A DNA stretch of 64,000 bases from Prinsepia uniflora (lineage: Eukaryota; Streptophyta; Magnoliopsida; Rosales; Rosaceae): assembly GCA_032719365.1 (NCBI GenBank), contig CM064868.1, forward strand, positions 11,008,235-11,072,234, read 5' to 3'. Under the pieces are notes generated by a model. The model saw only the letters and a program-made list of their open reading frames with translations. It was not told where the DNA came from and did not search any database. Positions 32,701 through 41,869 of the stretch are shown piece by piece; position 1 is the stretch's first letter; every line of letters begins with the position of its first letter. Position numbers and translations under genes: made by a program.

Positions 32701-34139
32701 GCTCGTCAAGCCTACAAAGGTTTGAAATTTTTTATCAGAATTCTGTCCTTGAGCTGATAGTGTTCTACTTTACCTTTCTAGTAAGTCAATGAGTCATGAC
32801 ATAATCCTGATGCTTTACACATTTTCCTCGTTTACAGAAGTTAACCTCGTCAAAGAAATCCCCTTCAAAAGAAGTGTAAGTATGGTCTTCCTGGAGCAAG
32901 TTTGTAGATTATTTATTCTTCAAAGAGACTGATACTCAAATGGGGAATCTTTGTTGTGCTTTAATGGGATAGGAGTGTGTGTGTCTATGGTATGCTATCT
33001 TCACTTTCTTATTTGTCATTTACTACAGGATGTCTGGTAAAGAAAGTAAACTCATAGGTGATTCACACCAGACAAAAAAATCAATCAAAACGTAAGCAAA
33101 ATTTGCATCCCTGGTTCATTTGTATGATACTTGTACTTTAACGCATAATGAAAATTGTAAATTTTTTATTGGTCTCTGATTTTCTAGAGTTAAAGGGAAA
33201 AGAACGCCGAATAAAAACTCGGCTGGGAATAAGGGCGTATCAAGAAGAAAACATTGGGGAAGTAGGGACAAAGAAAGTTCTGATGTATCTAATGTTGAGC
33301 CCACCATCAAGTCCAAAGTCGATGAAATGAACTCAGGTAAGATATATTGTTAGTTCTCAATTTGATGTCAACGTTCCTTTGAAATATGGTATACTAATCA
33401 ATAATGTCAATAGCATTTTTGGTTGGTTCGATTCAAAGCGTTTTTTGGTTATTTTATTTGGATGGCTGGTTCATGTGTGCTTCCAGCCAAGCCCAAGCAG
33501 ACACCTTGAAGCTAAGTGTTCTTGGCCTTTTCTAAAATCAATTTGTTGTTTTACAGGTGGTTCAGGTGGAGTGGATGCTGAAAAAGTGGATGAAAACGTG
33601 GCAAATGAAGGGGAGTCTGGGGAGGAAGTGAAGCCAGTTTCTAAACGAAAGAGGTTGGAAGATGCAAAAGAAAGTCCAAATGATGCTGACGAATCTGATG
33701 AAGAGAATTCTGATTCTGAAGGGAGGCCTGCTGAACAGACGGACAGTACCCTACAAGATGCTGAAAATGGAAATGAGGAGAAGCAGGATTCAGAAGAGAA
33801 ACTAGTAGATGAACAAAGTGGAGGGTCAAGAGAGGCTAATGAGGACGATGTGTTAGATTCTGAAGGGAATCAAGAAACAGATGATAGTGCTGGTGGTCCC
33901 ATGAAAGAGGAGAAATCCCATGCAAAGCTTTCAAGCCCTTCTGATTCTGGGGATGCCGAACTTTCTGATAATGAGCCTCTTGTAATCATCTCCAGGCCCT
34001 TGCTCTTATTTAATTAAAATTTGAAGCTGCAATAATGGCATATTGAATTAAGTTTAATTTGTGTTGTTTAATCCGTATCTGGATGCAGAGCCAATGGACG
34101 CAGCGGGTGGTGAAAAAAGCTTTAAGGCCGATAAGATAA
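11755..34139 (+). CDS. PDS5: Sister chromatid cohesion protein PDS5 (A/B-type), 34 exons
   Basis: PDS5 binds cohesin in the nucleus and regulates its loading and release, affecting cohesion, meiosis and repair. Exons: 11755-11847, 13099-13302, 13405-13586, 14098-14224, 14347-14565, 14823-15039, 15118-15263, 15359-15504, 16047-16196, 16311-16359, 16439-16630, 22511-22693, 23005-23159, 23249-23375, 23476-23625, 23743-23802, 23999-24135, 24243-24360, 24528-24662, 24753-24949, 25228-25384, 25488-25634, 31034-31114, 31231-31662, 31738-31890, 31988-32095, 32221-32300, 32499-32550, 32645-32719, 32838-32875, 33029-33091, 33188-33336, 33557-33981, 34089-34139. All introns are GT-AG, phases agree, and the sum is 4,998 nt (1,665 aa plus stop). 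Residues about 1-1100 are the helical HEAT-repeat region (e.g. PELLKHQDKDVKLLVATSIC). Basic, NLS-like PIPKRRRS and KKRKRK follow. A Tudor-like domain (about 1356-1424, GCRIKVWWPMDKKFYEGTV) and an acidic tail ending near NEPL/SQW complete it. The length fits long PDS5A/B, not the short C-E paralogues. Introns 11 and 22 are inflated by Copia elements; the coding sequence is intact. The last exon choice (34089) is the least certain. Confidence 0.95.
17364..17608 (-). repeat. 3' LTR of Copia 1
   Basis: The 245-bp LTR has canonical TG/CA ends next to the PPT. It is identical by eye to 21841-22085. The gag-pol ORF ends inside it (stop near 17572). Confidence 0.93.
17572..21783 (-). CDS. Copia 1 gag-pol polyprotein, 1,403 aa
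   Basis: This is a single intact frame encoding all Ty1/Copia functions in the usual order. Gag has a zinc knuckle CWSCNRFGHLAAHC at residues 304-317. The aspartic protease has WYPDTGATHH (catalytic DTG at 348-350). Integrase has the HHCC region (WHQRLGHP ... CNQC) and DDE core segments (IHSDVW, FQSDGGTEY, QQNGLAERKH). Reverse transcriptase contains KARLVAKGFHQQEG and LLYVDDIILTG (YVDD at 1072-1075). RNase H has AYSDADWAGC and SRSSSEAEYRA, followed by the QLADLFTKGLP tail. It replicates the element by reverse transcription in virus-like particles. No stop or frameshift is seen. The ORF starts 58 bp inside the 5' LTR boundary and runs into the 3' LTR. It is antisense to PDS5. Confidence 0.95.
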   Translation of the reverse strand: MASDSCASPSISPNHVSTLVSIKLTESNYLLWESQIKPFLIGHNYWRFIDGTHSPPSPTLQPSATTESSPQSDASSSALTNSGLLLPNPAYQQWYQIDQTLISMLRATLTEPVLSQVVGLNTSREIWECLRQNFSQQSLANATNLRFQLMSLTKGSLSISEYLSQAKTLADSLAAINEPFSSRDLVTAVLRGLGPEYSMLVTAMLNFPPLPPFNDLRARLLSFEAQQASTLHSASVHPPTALYTASQHYAPSRGRSAFQRGPRPGRGSRFPNRRGNHRYSSPNPSPGVLGSSPSPINRPTGPQCWSCNRFGHLAAHCPNLSQSTDHNLSQAFAGLHLANVSDPNWYPDTGATHHVTMNPPCTSQPSPSTPDQVMIGNGDTLPIQQTGTVQFSSGPFHFNLSNVLYVPSIQKNLLSVSQFTQDHKVKITFLPHQFLIQDLHTNQVLFQGPCKDGLYRISPQQVPPQVFLTHAAPSLWHQRLGHPSSKVLRMVTTKNNLCSPVPFNSVPFCNQCALNKSTRLSFSSVVHQSIKPFDLIHSDVWMSPVISVSGFRYYVLFTDDYTRFTWIFPLRNKSEVFNHFTKFYSYVQTQFRTNITQFQSDGGTEYTNHQFQAFCSLHGIHHRFSCPHTPQQNGLAERKHRHISEMGRTLLHTAGLPYSYWADALTTAVFLINLLPTPTLNWTSPYTKLYARPPPYHILKTFGCSCFPFLGAYTKHKLQSPSLPCVFLGYSPHHAGYRCLHVKTGRVYISRHVVFNELDFPFPKSSTPPPPLSFTPLVSIPLSHPSPVPPTRSPTTNSRQTSPPFSPPANSSHDLSSSTTPPPPPGLNSQHSHPSRPPNTHPMTTRSKAGISKSRNLLFTSRYPLPQAYTTTKLATAEPTTYTQASKSAAWTDAMKTEYDALMKQQTWSLVPLPPHANAVGCKWVFRLKQRADGSVERHKARLVAKGFHQQEGLDYYETFSPVVKPTTIRVVLSIAISLGWPLRQLDVTNAFLHGHLNEEVYMVQPPGFTDPNHPHHVCRLHKALYGLKQAPRAWFARFSSFLLQYGFHQSRADPSMFVLHRPPCVLYLLLYVDDIILTGNSPKALSTFMTSLAKAFDIKDLGSLHYFLGIEARPTTTGLTLTQDKYTVGLLHRSGLADCRPAPTPVASKHVLSATLGQPLTDPSTYRQLVGTLLYLTLTRPDISYAVQNVAQFMSKPTDAHLTAVKRIIRYLKGTLGTGLHIQRCRFPLTLQAYSDADWAGCPDTRRSVSGFCVFLGSNLISWCAKKQKTVSRSSSEAEYRALAYTCADTIWILSLLQDLQILPQLPLLLYCDNMSTAHMTANPVFHARTKHIAIDYHFLRERVAAGTHRVLFVPSANQLADLFTKGLPISRHQQLASKLVTPRVPSLRGDVKPCTLIPIDC
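21841..22085 (-). repeat. 5' LTR of Copia 1
   Basis: The 245-bp LTR contains, on the minus strand, a TATA-like TATAAATATAG (about 21888-21899). It is followed by the PBS at 21840-21829. Confidence 0.93.
25832..26090 (+). repeat. 5' LTR of Copia 2
   Basis: The 259-bp LTR has TA...TA termini, defined by the CAGGA duplication on its left and the PBS on its right. A Pol II TATA box at 26025-26034 sits about 57 bp before its end. Confidence 0.93.
26178..30566 (+). CDS. Copia 2 gag-pol polyprotein, 1,462 aa
   Basis: This is one intact Copia polyprotein starting at ATG 26178, 88 bp after the 5' LTR. The Gag zinc knuckle is CQWCGTQGHSAKRC at 288-301. The protease has WLLDSGASHHVT (DSG at 331-333). 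Integrase has WHRRLGHPHDKVL and the segments IYTDVWGP, LYTDGGGEF and QHNGMAERRH. A long Pro/Thr/Ser/Ala-rich linker follows. Reverse transcriptase has KARLVAKGYHQRPG and FLVYVDDLIVTG (YVDD at 1117-1120). RNase H has AFSDADWAGDQ and SRSSTEAEYRAV, and the tail has QLADALTKPL. The last 16 or so codons come from the 3' LTR, so the stop codon is LTR-encoded. It is diverged from Copia 1 and represents a different family. Confidence 0.95.
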   Translation: MAAPSPAPVIQTPSPNPDITNPFSSLISINAAQFTLKLTATNFFPWRAQFNALLQGYDLMGYVDGTRPCPPPTETLPHALWYRQDQLILHAILGSVSPQVVTLIAAAKTSAAAWTRLTRLYASKARARVLGLKEKLTLLRRDNRPVSDYLQEVRLISDELAAIDAPLSDDDLLLYVLNGVGSAFKDIAAAVRSRDTSVSFENLHDMLVQHEAATSREAPASPHSVITANAAQTTRHPSYNRSPRGSSDHRTFNPTSDSRGSASQRSAQPQAYPRRTNSNQGGGYRGFCQWCGTQGHSAKRCPQLQRPSAVPPVANPTFPGHSTSSSPWLLDSGASHHVTASPHNLSAVSEYQGPDEILIGNGTGLDITHVGSATLPSPSSHTFSLTNVLCAPKITRNILSISKFNQAHNTSIELFPHCFHVKDLSTGAVLLQGPSKDGVYEWSSTTLQQPQALVGVVVSPNLWHRRLGHPHDKVLTTILRQSSIKLSSQLPETKCLSCLCNKSHRLPFGTSSLKSHRPLQLIYTDVWGPAPYTSVDGFSYYIIFVDHFTKYTWLYPLRKKSDVFSTFIDYKNLVEKYFQHPIQTLYTDGGGEFTKLKPFLATHGINHLLTPPHTPQHNGMAERRHRHLVETGLTLLHQANLPLSYWTYAFKTATYLINRLPTSTLNNQSPYTALFHLPPNYHRLRTFGCLCFPWLRPYNTNKMQPRSTPCLFLGYSLNQSAYLCYDTSAHRLYVSRHVQFDESTYPGLHHSSHVPPVTPHNIQGWLSSLPPVTFLPAPVSAAPPVPTPAATPTAGPSDTSSSSGLDAATAPATVQPVPLLTRSPSTTTATGLPPQPATTTAASSVPAQPPPPLRTYTRRPPRPPSTSASSPPLASTLPQPAPPAPAPPAPTHTMLTRSKTGCLPSVPTYALTATAHPLPDLPEPTCVSQAVKHPQWRAAMSDELNALITNGTWTLVPPQPNQNVIGNKWVFRIKRKPNGTVDRFKARLVAKGYHQRPGVDYSATFSPVVKPTTIRIILHLAVTNGWPIRQLDVNNAFLQGTLHDTVYMAQPAGFVDPHNPTYVCQLRKALYGLKQAPRAWYKELHSFLLAQGFVNALSDASLFLLRQGSNTTYFLVYVDDLIVTGNNSALISRFISALANRFSVKDMGTLHYFLGVEVIPTTDGLFLSQHQYLQDILTLVHMDGAKPVSTPLAVSPPLHLNDGSPPADATLFRRVVGSLQYLNLTRPDISFAVNRLSQFMHAPSELHWQALKRVLRYLKGTLLFGLHLHRQSSHHLHAVTHSFSTLTAFSDADWAGDQDDRKSTTAYLVYLGGNLVSWSSRKQRSVSRSSTEAEYRAVASTTAELLWVQSLMKELGITPNGKPTISCDNLGTTFYCANPALHSRMKHVDIDFQFVRDQVTRGLLQVHHVPTDDQLADALTKPLHRQRFHLLRTKIGVADGTTVLRGRNKDPPESPEIEDQSP
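30518..30776 (+). repeat. 3' LTR of Copia 2
   Basis: The 259-bp copy is identical by eye to 25832-26090 and is followed directly by the target duplication CAGGA. Confidence 0.93.
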
Positions 34140-35269
34140 GTGGTTGAAGGAGTTATACCATCTACCATTTGGTTGGCTGAGTCCGGTGTTTTCGCAAACA
34201 GTTTGGCGTCAGACAGGCAAACGAAGGAGAAGCAGAATGAAGAATGCTCATGAGGTTTGGTGTAGATTGTAAAAATTGACAGTGTAGGCAGGCAGGATGC
34301 ATATCCATATCCCACTTAGGTGAAAGGTGTTAGTGCTGGCATGTGACAGGCACTCCTATATTTCCTTCCTAGTACGTTCCTAGTGGTAGCTAGCTATCTG
34401 ATGATGGGATGCTAGTTTTGACATATATGTATGTATGATTAAATTAATGGCTACTTCTACATTCCTCTTTTTGAAGTTTTCTCCTCCACAGCCACCATTT
34501 GTGCTTTAATGACCTTGGCCCCAACATATGTTTGTACAGTATGATACGCTGGCGGACAGGATATAATTAACTTGAATCTTATTTGAATCATAACATCAAT
34601 ATCCAGCCATGGAAGTGATAAATTCGGCTTCTTAGTTGCTTTTGTCTATTATTCTTTTGCTTTATTTCTTAGTTGCTTTTGTCTATTATTCTTTTGCTTT
34701 ATTTCATTCTTTTGCTTTATTTCATTCTTTTGCTCTGGATATCTGGTCCTTTTTGTTGCATTGATAAAGGAATGAAAATGGCTGGCTGTAAATAATCCCA
34801 TTGTTCATCTCCATGGCCTAAACCCCCGCATTATTGTTTCGAGTGTCTATTGCGAGGTTGCTACTAAAATAACAAATGTAACCGAGACATAATCATCAAA
34901 TGATGCGAGGAATTGCTGCGATTGCCTACTGGGTTGCACTCTCCAGTTTCCACTTCCACTCGGGTTCTGGGTCCAAATCCATTTCCCACTTTTGGGTCAA
35001 AGTCAAAGTATTGTATTTTAGTAGGACTTAAAGACCGAGCAATGGAATTTTTAAATCGAGTTGCACATGCAATTTCTGGTCGTTCACATGGAAATTTGTG
35101 GCTGTTGAATGTTGATGAGCATGGCATGAGATGAGACATTACGATTTACACGGGGCACTAAGTACGAACCCCCCCAAAATTTTAATATACATCTACGAGT
35201 GTTCACATTCACCTACTGCCCTACCAGGTTATCACCAATTCATAACAAATAACAATGAAACCAGGCCTT
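34140..35269. other. PDS5 3' region and spacer
   Basis: This is the presumed PDS5 3' UTR and then spacer. At 34631-34734 a 37-bp unit (CTTAGTTGCTTTTGTCTATT...) is repeated twice, followed by two shorter units of CATTCTTTTGCTTTATTT. No gene is seen. Confidence 0.5.
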
Positions 35270-35532
35270 GTTTGGTATTACATTCTCTTTTTAAAAAATT
35301 ATTTTATTTAAACATAAAGCAGTATAAAGATATTTGATAAAAAATGAGCAATGTTGATTTATTGAAAAATAATAAATTTTGATAACAATTTTTAGTAGCA
35401 ATTTGTATATTACTCTTAATTTTTTTTTAAAAAAAATTTGTATACAATTATTTATTTTGAAAGAACAATAAAAACAACTTTCAAAAAAATATAACAAAAA
35501 CAATTTTTCAAACAAACATAGTAATACCAAAC
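35270..35532. mobile_element. MITE-like element, 263 bp
   Basis: The perfect 12-bp terminal inverted repeat GTTTGGTATTAC (35270-35281) / GTAATACCAAAC (35521-35532) encloses a very AT-rich, non-coding core. Size and composition suit a miniature inverted-repeat transposable element. I could not find a convincing target duplication, so family and exact ends are open. Confidence 0.55.
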
Positions 35533-37306
35533 TGATTTAGTGTTTTGACTTATTAGTACTTTTCTTTACAATTGCCATATAGAATATCTCAGATTCAATT
35601 CTCGTTAAATGAAATTAAGCCTTAATGTTTATACAATAAAATTTACCTCCTCCAGTATCCTTATAGTAAAAAAAAATTGCATATAACAATAGAAATAGAA
35701 AGTAAAATGGACATGTTTAAAAACATAATTTTACATTAAGCGACTGCAAATAATTCTTCATACTACAAATCGTGTTTAGCATTTTAGAAAAGAAAACGAC
35801 TATATTTAGAACTGAAGATAAGAGAGGAAAGACGGCTTGGGATTGAGATTTGAGGAGGCAGTCAAGAGTCTGCTGAGACCCCACACTGTCTGAAGGCTTG
35901 CTTTCTTTTGGTCAATTCCTCTACGAGGGATTAAGGGAAGGGAAGGCACGCACAAACAAAGATAAAGTAATAATCATTCAGACAGACTGACACGTGCCCG
36001 CTCAATTCAATGCTGAACATGCCATCAGCGCATTAACGATCAACTCCTCAGGCCACCTGGAGTCCCCGGTAACTGGGCCCTACTGACTAATTTTGGCGGT
36101 GAATAAAGCCACAACCCAGCCAACAGCCTTAAAGGCTAAACCTCATATTCATTATTCATTATTCTATGATGCAAAATATTCATAAGACAATCTGAGCAAG
36201 CATATCCAATCCTTCAAGCTCTGGTAGGTAGACTTTGGTTTTTCTTTTTCATCGTTCAAAATCCCCACTTGGCTTGTTTAGTACCAAGAGAAAGAGAATG
36301 TAGGCAGATAGTAGGCTAGGGATTTACTTGATCTTTTGATTTGCGAACTAATTTTCTGTTATTTTTGGGGGGTTTTGCTTTGAGTTTCTTCATGATGATA
36401 AGTGGTAGAAAATGTGAGATAATCGGGTTGCTTAAACAGCCTTTCTTTTTCTTTATCAACTTGTATGCAAAGCCCCCGTCTTTTTTTTCCTTTTCACGCA
36501 GAATCATATGCTTTATGTTTATGGCTTTTATAAAGCCTCTGTCTTTTATTTCAAACAGACGGATGCATATGTAATATGTTTTGGCTTTTGTGTTATGTGA
36601 TCTAAGTTCTTGGTGCATAATCACACTTTCTGTAGCCTGAAACCTTGATCCACAACTAGGCCGTCCTCCTCAAAGTTCTTTCTTTTCTTCGTGTATTTAC
36701 AGATATAGTTATCTTTTATAAACTTTATCTTTGTTTATTATTAAAAATGATGTTTTGGGGCATTGGTTTTAGTTTCCTCACTTTTCTTTTTGGAATGTTG
36801 GTCATATGACGTATAGTTTGTGGTCGCTGATTCATAATATTTTACCTTTTAATCTGAGTATCAAGTCTAATATTGATATAATTGGCTTGCGTTAATCCTT
36901 TTCCCCAATTTTTTCTGTGCCTTAAATTAGATGAACCATGTTATTTAGACTTTTTTTTTTCTTTACTTTTAAAATTATATGGAATTGTTCGTGTGAAGTG
37001 AACTGTATTTCATAACTGGGATTTTGTCTATTGAGCTTTTGTTCCGGTTCTCTCACTAGAAACCTCTATTCTGAGAAATGCAAATGTTTTTGCTCTTGTA
37101 AGTGTATGGTTCAACAACTTACTAGATGATAATCGATTTTTCTTTAAGGTTGGTAGTAAAAAGTTAGCATAATAAATAGTATTTTGGTGGTGTTCGAGAA
37201 TATACTTCAGACATTTTTTCTTATTAAAGCTGCTCTTTGTTGAATATGTTGAGTCATGCACAGTGGCTGGCCTATTTCAAAATTTGGCGCATTTCTGGAA
37301 GCAACT
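35533..37306 (+). promoter_or_regulatory. Upstream region and putative 5' UTR intron of the CAR gene
   Basis: No coding gene here. A G-box-like GACACGTGCC lies at about 35990. A donor-like CTCTG/GTAGGTAG at 36223/36224 and an acceptor TGCACAG before 37264 would define a 1.04-kb intron in the 5' UTR, with the ATG 43 nt into the second exon. T-rich DNA between them fits a plant intron. Inferred from splice signals only. Confidence 0.4.
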
Positions 37307-38954
37307 ATGGGAGATTCATTTGGTTTGCTAAAAATTACAGTCGTGAAAGGGAAAAGACTGGCAATCCGGGATTTCAAGAGCAGTGATCCTTATGTTGTTG
37401 TCAAGTTGGGAAATCAGGTAATTTTGGTGTCCTTTTTTTAACTGTTTATTACGAAGTTCATGGATACGCTTTTATTTCACACGCTCATGATGACACATTC
37501 CTGTTCTACACACACAGAGCAGGTATGATATAGCTGTCCTCATAAGCCTTCCTTTTAGTCTACTAGGAATCATATCCTACAAAACATGATGAATGTTGGG
37601 AAAGTTATGCAACCTCTCTTCAGTGCTCATTGAAGTTAGATTAAAGGATTCTAGGAAGATGATAACCAAAGGGATAGCTTGCTTTCTTATTCTGTAGGTC
37701 TTTCAACTTGGAAAGAAGTTACCCTTATTTTCACTAATTGAATGACACCCTTTCATATTTTACTCAAGTCTTAAAATTAACCATGATAACCTGTGACTTG
37801 ATGCATGATTCCTTTATGTCGTTTATGGAGAGACCAGATTACTCAGTTGACTGTATTATTGAGCTTATGCTTTAGATATAAGAACGTTTGTGCATACATA
37901 CTTGCTTCCTGCTAAGAATTATATTTATTTTACAATTGTGCACATTTTAGTCTATGAGCAATTGGATTAACCTTTCGTCTATGCTTCAAATTTCAGGTAT
38001 CAGGTTTTATACCTGGAATAAGTATATATTAGGCTTTAAAGTATCATTGTGCTTATCCTTTGGGCACATATAAAGCTCTTCAGTGTATCTGACATTTTAA
38101 TGGGGTGTAAATAAAGTAATTTTTTTTTGAACTAAAATTTTAGTTTGAAGTAACCAACTAATATTATCTGTACCAGTTGGCGAAAACCAAGGTTATCAAC
38201 AGTTGCCTTAATCCTGTTTGGAATGAGGAGCTAAGTTTCTTCCTTGAGGAACCCATTGGAGTTCTGAATTTGGTAAGTTGAGAATTTTTTATGTAGCCAA
38301 TTCTCCCGATGAGCATATAGATTATGTTGTCTTCTTTGGTAAAAGTCTTTTGCTTTGTCATGACTAAACCTACTTTTCTTTAGTATGTACGAGCTTAGTC
38401 TTCCGATTATGATTTTGGCAAGTTGCAAACTGAAAACATTACCCTAGCAACAGGGAATCAGATATCCCAGTTAGTTTTGTAGTCCAATATATTTGTAAAG
38501 TTTGATTTTCTCTTTTGTTTTGAGATGAACATTTCTGAGTAATTTGCTAGAATTGATTATGTGGTTGGTAAAATATAAAACTAAGAAATCGTTGAAATAA
38601 ATGCCATTGACATTATACCTCTATTAGGGCAATGAGAAAAGTTGTGTGTTTTTTCTTACGTAGGAAGTGTTCGATAAAGACTTTCTGAAGACAGATGATA
38701 AGATGGGACATGCTCACCTCAGCCTTCAGCCAATAATCTCTGCTGCTAGATTGAGACAGATTTTACAAGTCTCTTCCGGCGAGACAACATTAAGGAAGGT
38801 TGTTCCAGATGGTGAGAACTGCCTAGTTAGGGAAAGCTCTATTACATGTGTGGATGGTGAGGTGGTGCAGAGTGTTTGGTTGAGACTTTGCGATGTGGAG
38901 TCGGGGGAAATAGAATTGAAGATCAAGTTAACAGATGCAACTGTTGCTCCCTGA
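37307..38954 (+). CDS. C2-domain CAR-type protein (ABA-related), 165 aa
   Basis: This is a small single-C2 protein of the plant CAR family, whose members bind phospholipids with calcium and recruit PYR/PYL ABA receptors to membranes. Exons are 37307-37417, 38177-38272 and 38664-38954; GT-AG introns and a sum of 498 nt give 165 aa, the usual family length. It opens FGLLKITVVKGKRLAIRDF, like the CAR start. Calcium-loop acidic residues are visible: D22 and D27 in RDFKSSDPYVVV, and D73, D75 and D81 in VFDKDFLKTDDKMG. The CAR-specific insert follows, then CLVRESSITCVDG and SVWLRLCDVESGEIELKI. An in-frame ATG at 37256 exists but lies before the probable UTR acceptor, so 37307 is preferred. The exact CAR number is not assigned. 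Confidence 0.92.
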
Positions 38955-39881
38955 GGGTAGCGCAGAATTTACTATCGGCTTAGGTTAGACCTCTAACAAT
39001 GGGGAGAAGAATAGAATCTCTCTATGGTTTGGTCATTGCTTATGTATTGTAGTTTGCAGAATAGAATGTCTCTATAGTTTGGTCATTGCTTATGTATTGT
39101 TTGCAGAATAGAATGTCTCTATAGTTTGGTCATTGCTTATGTATTGTAGTTTGCGAGGCGTCAGTTTGATCCTTTCAGTTTGGGGTATGGCTATGGATTA
39201 TGAAGTAGAGGCCTTGTTTGAATGGGATGGAAGTCGAGTCTGATGAAATTGAAACCCTGTGCTCTTCTGTGCATGCTTAAATCAGATGTTGATGTTTATA
39301 GTGCTGGCGTGGAAATGTTTAACTTATAAAAACTCTCAAGTGTCCAAAATCGACCTGAAGAATAGACAAATATGGGGAATATCATTTGTGGTGTTTAAGA
39401 AGCTTATAAAGTACACGAGAACCACAGAGGAGTGAGTTTTGTTTAAATATTTTATTAAATTTGAAAAATGACTAGAAGTGAAGTATATAGTCGTATTTTT
39501 TGTTTAGATTTTGAAAAATATTTTACATGGACCTTAAGATAATTTTTATAAGTCATTTCAGACATTGCTTTGCAATTTATTGGGTCCAATAAGGCCTTTG
39601 TTTCGAATTTTATGCATTTAAAATATTAATTTATAATAAAAAAATAATGGTGATGTAAGGAATTGATTTAACAATAAAAAAATATGAGGAATTTCACAAA
39701 TATTCTTGAAGAAGATTATAAGTATAAGAGAATGGCAGTAAACAATTTTTTTTTTTTGGGGGGTTAGAATTTAAAAACCAGACCAAAAAAAAGTGAGTTA
39801 TAAGTCCTTTGAGTGATGTGTTGTTCGGCAAAGTATCATAACTCCGTATGTTTTAGACTGGCGCGTATTTTGGGTGACTAG
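38955..39881. other. CAR 3' UTR with three tandem repeats, then spacer
   Basis: At 39008-39154 a unit of about 50 bp (GAATAGAATGTCTCTATAGT, TTGGTCATTGCTTATGTATT, GTTTGCA) occurs three times in direct tandem, with one short deletion in the middle copy. It lies within about 60-200 bp of the CAR stop codon, so it is probably transcribed. The rest to 39881 is AT-rich spacer and the ALKBH2 promoter. Confidence 0.7.
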
Positions 39882-41415
39882 ATGAGTTTGAGGAAGTTGA
39901 TGGTGGCGGTGGGTGAACCGGCAAACCCAAGCCCTAACCTTAATGGGGAGGAGAGTGAAAATGAAAATCAGAAGGCGAAAAGACAGACGACGGTGCTTCT
40001 GGGCAACGGGAGCGAAGTTGTGTTCATACCGAGGTTCATGGGCTTCGATCAGGCTTGGAAATGGTTCGATTATCTCGACACCCATATCCCTTGGACCAGA
40101 CCCACCATTCGCGTCTTCGGCCGCTCCTGCCTCCAGGTCTCTTTTATCTTTCTTTCTCGTGCATTTATATTTAAAAGTCTGCAACTTTATCTATCAATTT
40201 GCAGTATGGTCTTGCGGATTCAATTCATCCTGTTTGCAAACTGAGTAGGGGATCAATCACCTTATGATTTGAATTGTATTGGGAACTAATTGGGGAGGAG
40301 ATGAATGAGTAATTAGGGTTAACTACTTTTTCGGATTTTATCGTATTTGAACTTGACTGGCAACCAAAACAAAATGGACAAGAAAAATATGAATTTGAAC
40401 TTAACACTGGGTTAACTACATTTGTTAATCTGCAGCCTAGAGATACATGTTATGTAGCAAGGCCAGGACTGCCCCAATTGGTTTACAGCGGGTACCAGCC
40501 TCGAGCTTACTCTTGGGATGATCATCCTCCACTTGAGCAAATATTGGAAGCGGTAATAATAATAATAATAAAACTGATTTATGTTCACATTACAGTCATT
40601 ATTCCTACAGGGTCATGTGGCTTGCTCATATCTTCATTTTTATCTTGTTTCTCAGGTTCATAAAGCTCTTCCTGGCAGCAATTTTAATAGCTTGCTCTTA
40701 AATAGGTATAAAGGTGGTAATGACCATGTTGGTTGGCATTCTGATGATGAGAAGCTTTATGGATCAACTCCCGAAATTGCGTCCCTATCCCTTGGGTGTG
40801 ACCGTGAATTCTTCTTGAAGAAAAAACCCAGTAAAACACGGCAAGGTATGATAATCAGTCTTTACTTAACTGAACAAACGCCTAGTTTTCTATAATCTTT
40901 GTTATTATTCATTTTTTGCTCACACATATGTTGTTGACAGTAAATATTACAATTTGCAGCTGCTTCTTAATTTCCGTATGCGTAACTACCTAGAAGCGTA
41001 GGACCTATTTGAATGTTGGTCACCATAAGATTTTTGTCATAAGTTGATAGCATAAACATAAAACAAGAATTGAAATTGCAACAATTGGGTGGGTTAATCC
41101 TCCTCATGGGGTGTGAATACCAGAAAGAAGAGACGATGAAGAACCTATAAGTAAGAGATCAAAGAGGACTGATGGTGATCAGCGCTCTTGCATACTCAAG
41201 CATGGATCGCTCTTGGTGATGAGAGGTTACACTCAAAGGGATTGGTTGCACTCTGTGCCTAAGAGGTCAAAAGCAGAGGCAACTCGGATCAACCTCACAT
41301 TCAGGTATGTTATGTCATGGTTTCTATGGTGTCTAGGCTGGTATGATTGAAGAGAATGGTAACTGCTTATCTTGTTCATTTGTGTATTGTGTGCAGATAT
41401 GTTGTTGAAGAATGA
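39882..41415 (+). CDS. ALKBH2: DNA oxidative demethylase ALKBH2, 253 aa
   Basis: ALKBH2 is a nuclear Fe(II)/2-oxoglutarate dioxygenase that removes 1-methyladenine and 3-methylcytosine from DNA. Five exons (39882-40136, 40436-40552, 40656-40845, 41124-41304, 41397-41415) with GT-AG introns sum to 762 nt. The fold shows VVFIPRFMGFDQAWKWFDYL, then RPGLPQLVYSG, the 2OG/iron segment NRYKGGNDHVGWHSDDE with H152 and D154, the third iron ligand in LKHGSLLVMRG (H214), and the 2OG-binding arginines in RINLTFR (R242, R248). A stop codon (TAG 39879-39881) directly before the ATG limits the start; M7 (39900) is the alternative. Exon 4 carries a basic KRSKRT stretch. The gene looks complete. Confidence 0.93.
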
Positions 41416-41869
41416 AGAGCCCGGTGCAACAAAGGGAACTCGACATTGGTATTTTGTCCGAGAGGAGGGTTGTATGTGCCACGGTCTTGTTTGTTAAGAA
41501 GATTGTGGATGGGTCCGTATCACTTGGTATCTGCTATACCATGAACTTATTTGTGGCTTTTTAGTTTGGAAACGTTGGTATCTTGTGCTAATTGTTGATT
41601 GGGGAATGGCTAGTAGGTCCTTTGCCCCTTACAGCGAAAGCAGGGACCTTAATGACGTTGTTATGCTATGATCAATGTGAATGTTAGAGTTTTGTTGTTG
41701 GTCTCCAATTCTCCATAGCCCATGAAAATCCATGTTCAACAGCGGTTAAAAGTTAGAAAAAGGTTTTAGTCAAACTTATTCAAATCCTTGTGACATACTT
41801 TTGGAATTGAGAAAATGGCAGCATTTATATAATAGGGGTGATGCGTCATATATATGATCGGATGTGATG
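41416..41869. other. ALKBH2 3' region
   Basis: This is the presumed 3' UTR and spacer between ALKBH2 and the old Copia LTR. No gene is seen. Confidence 0.5.
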
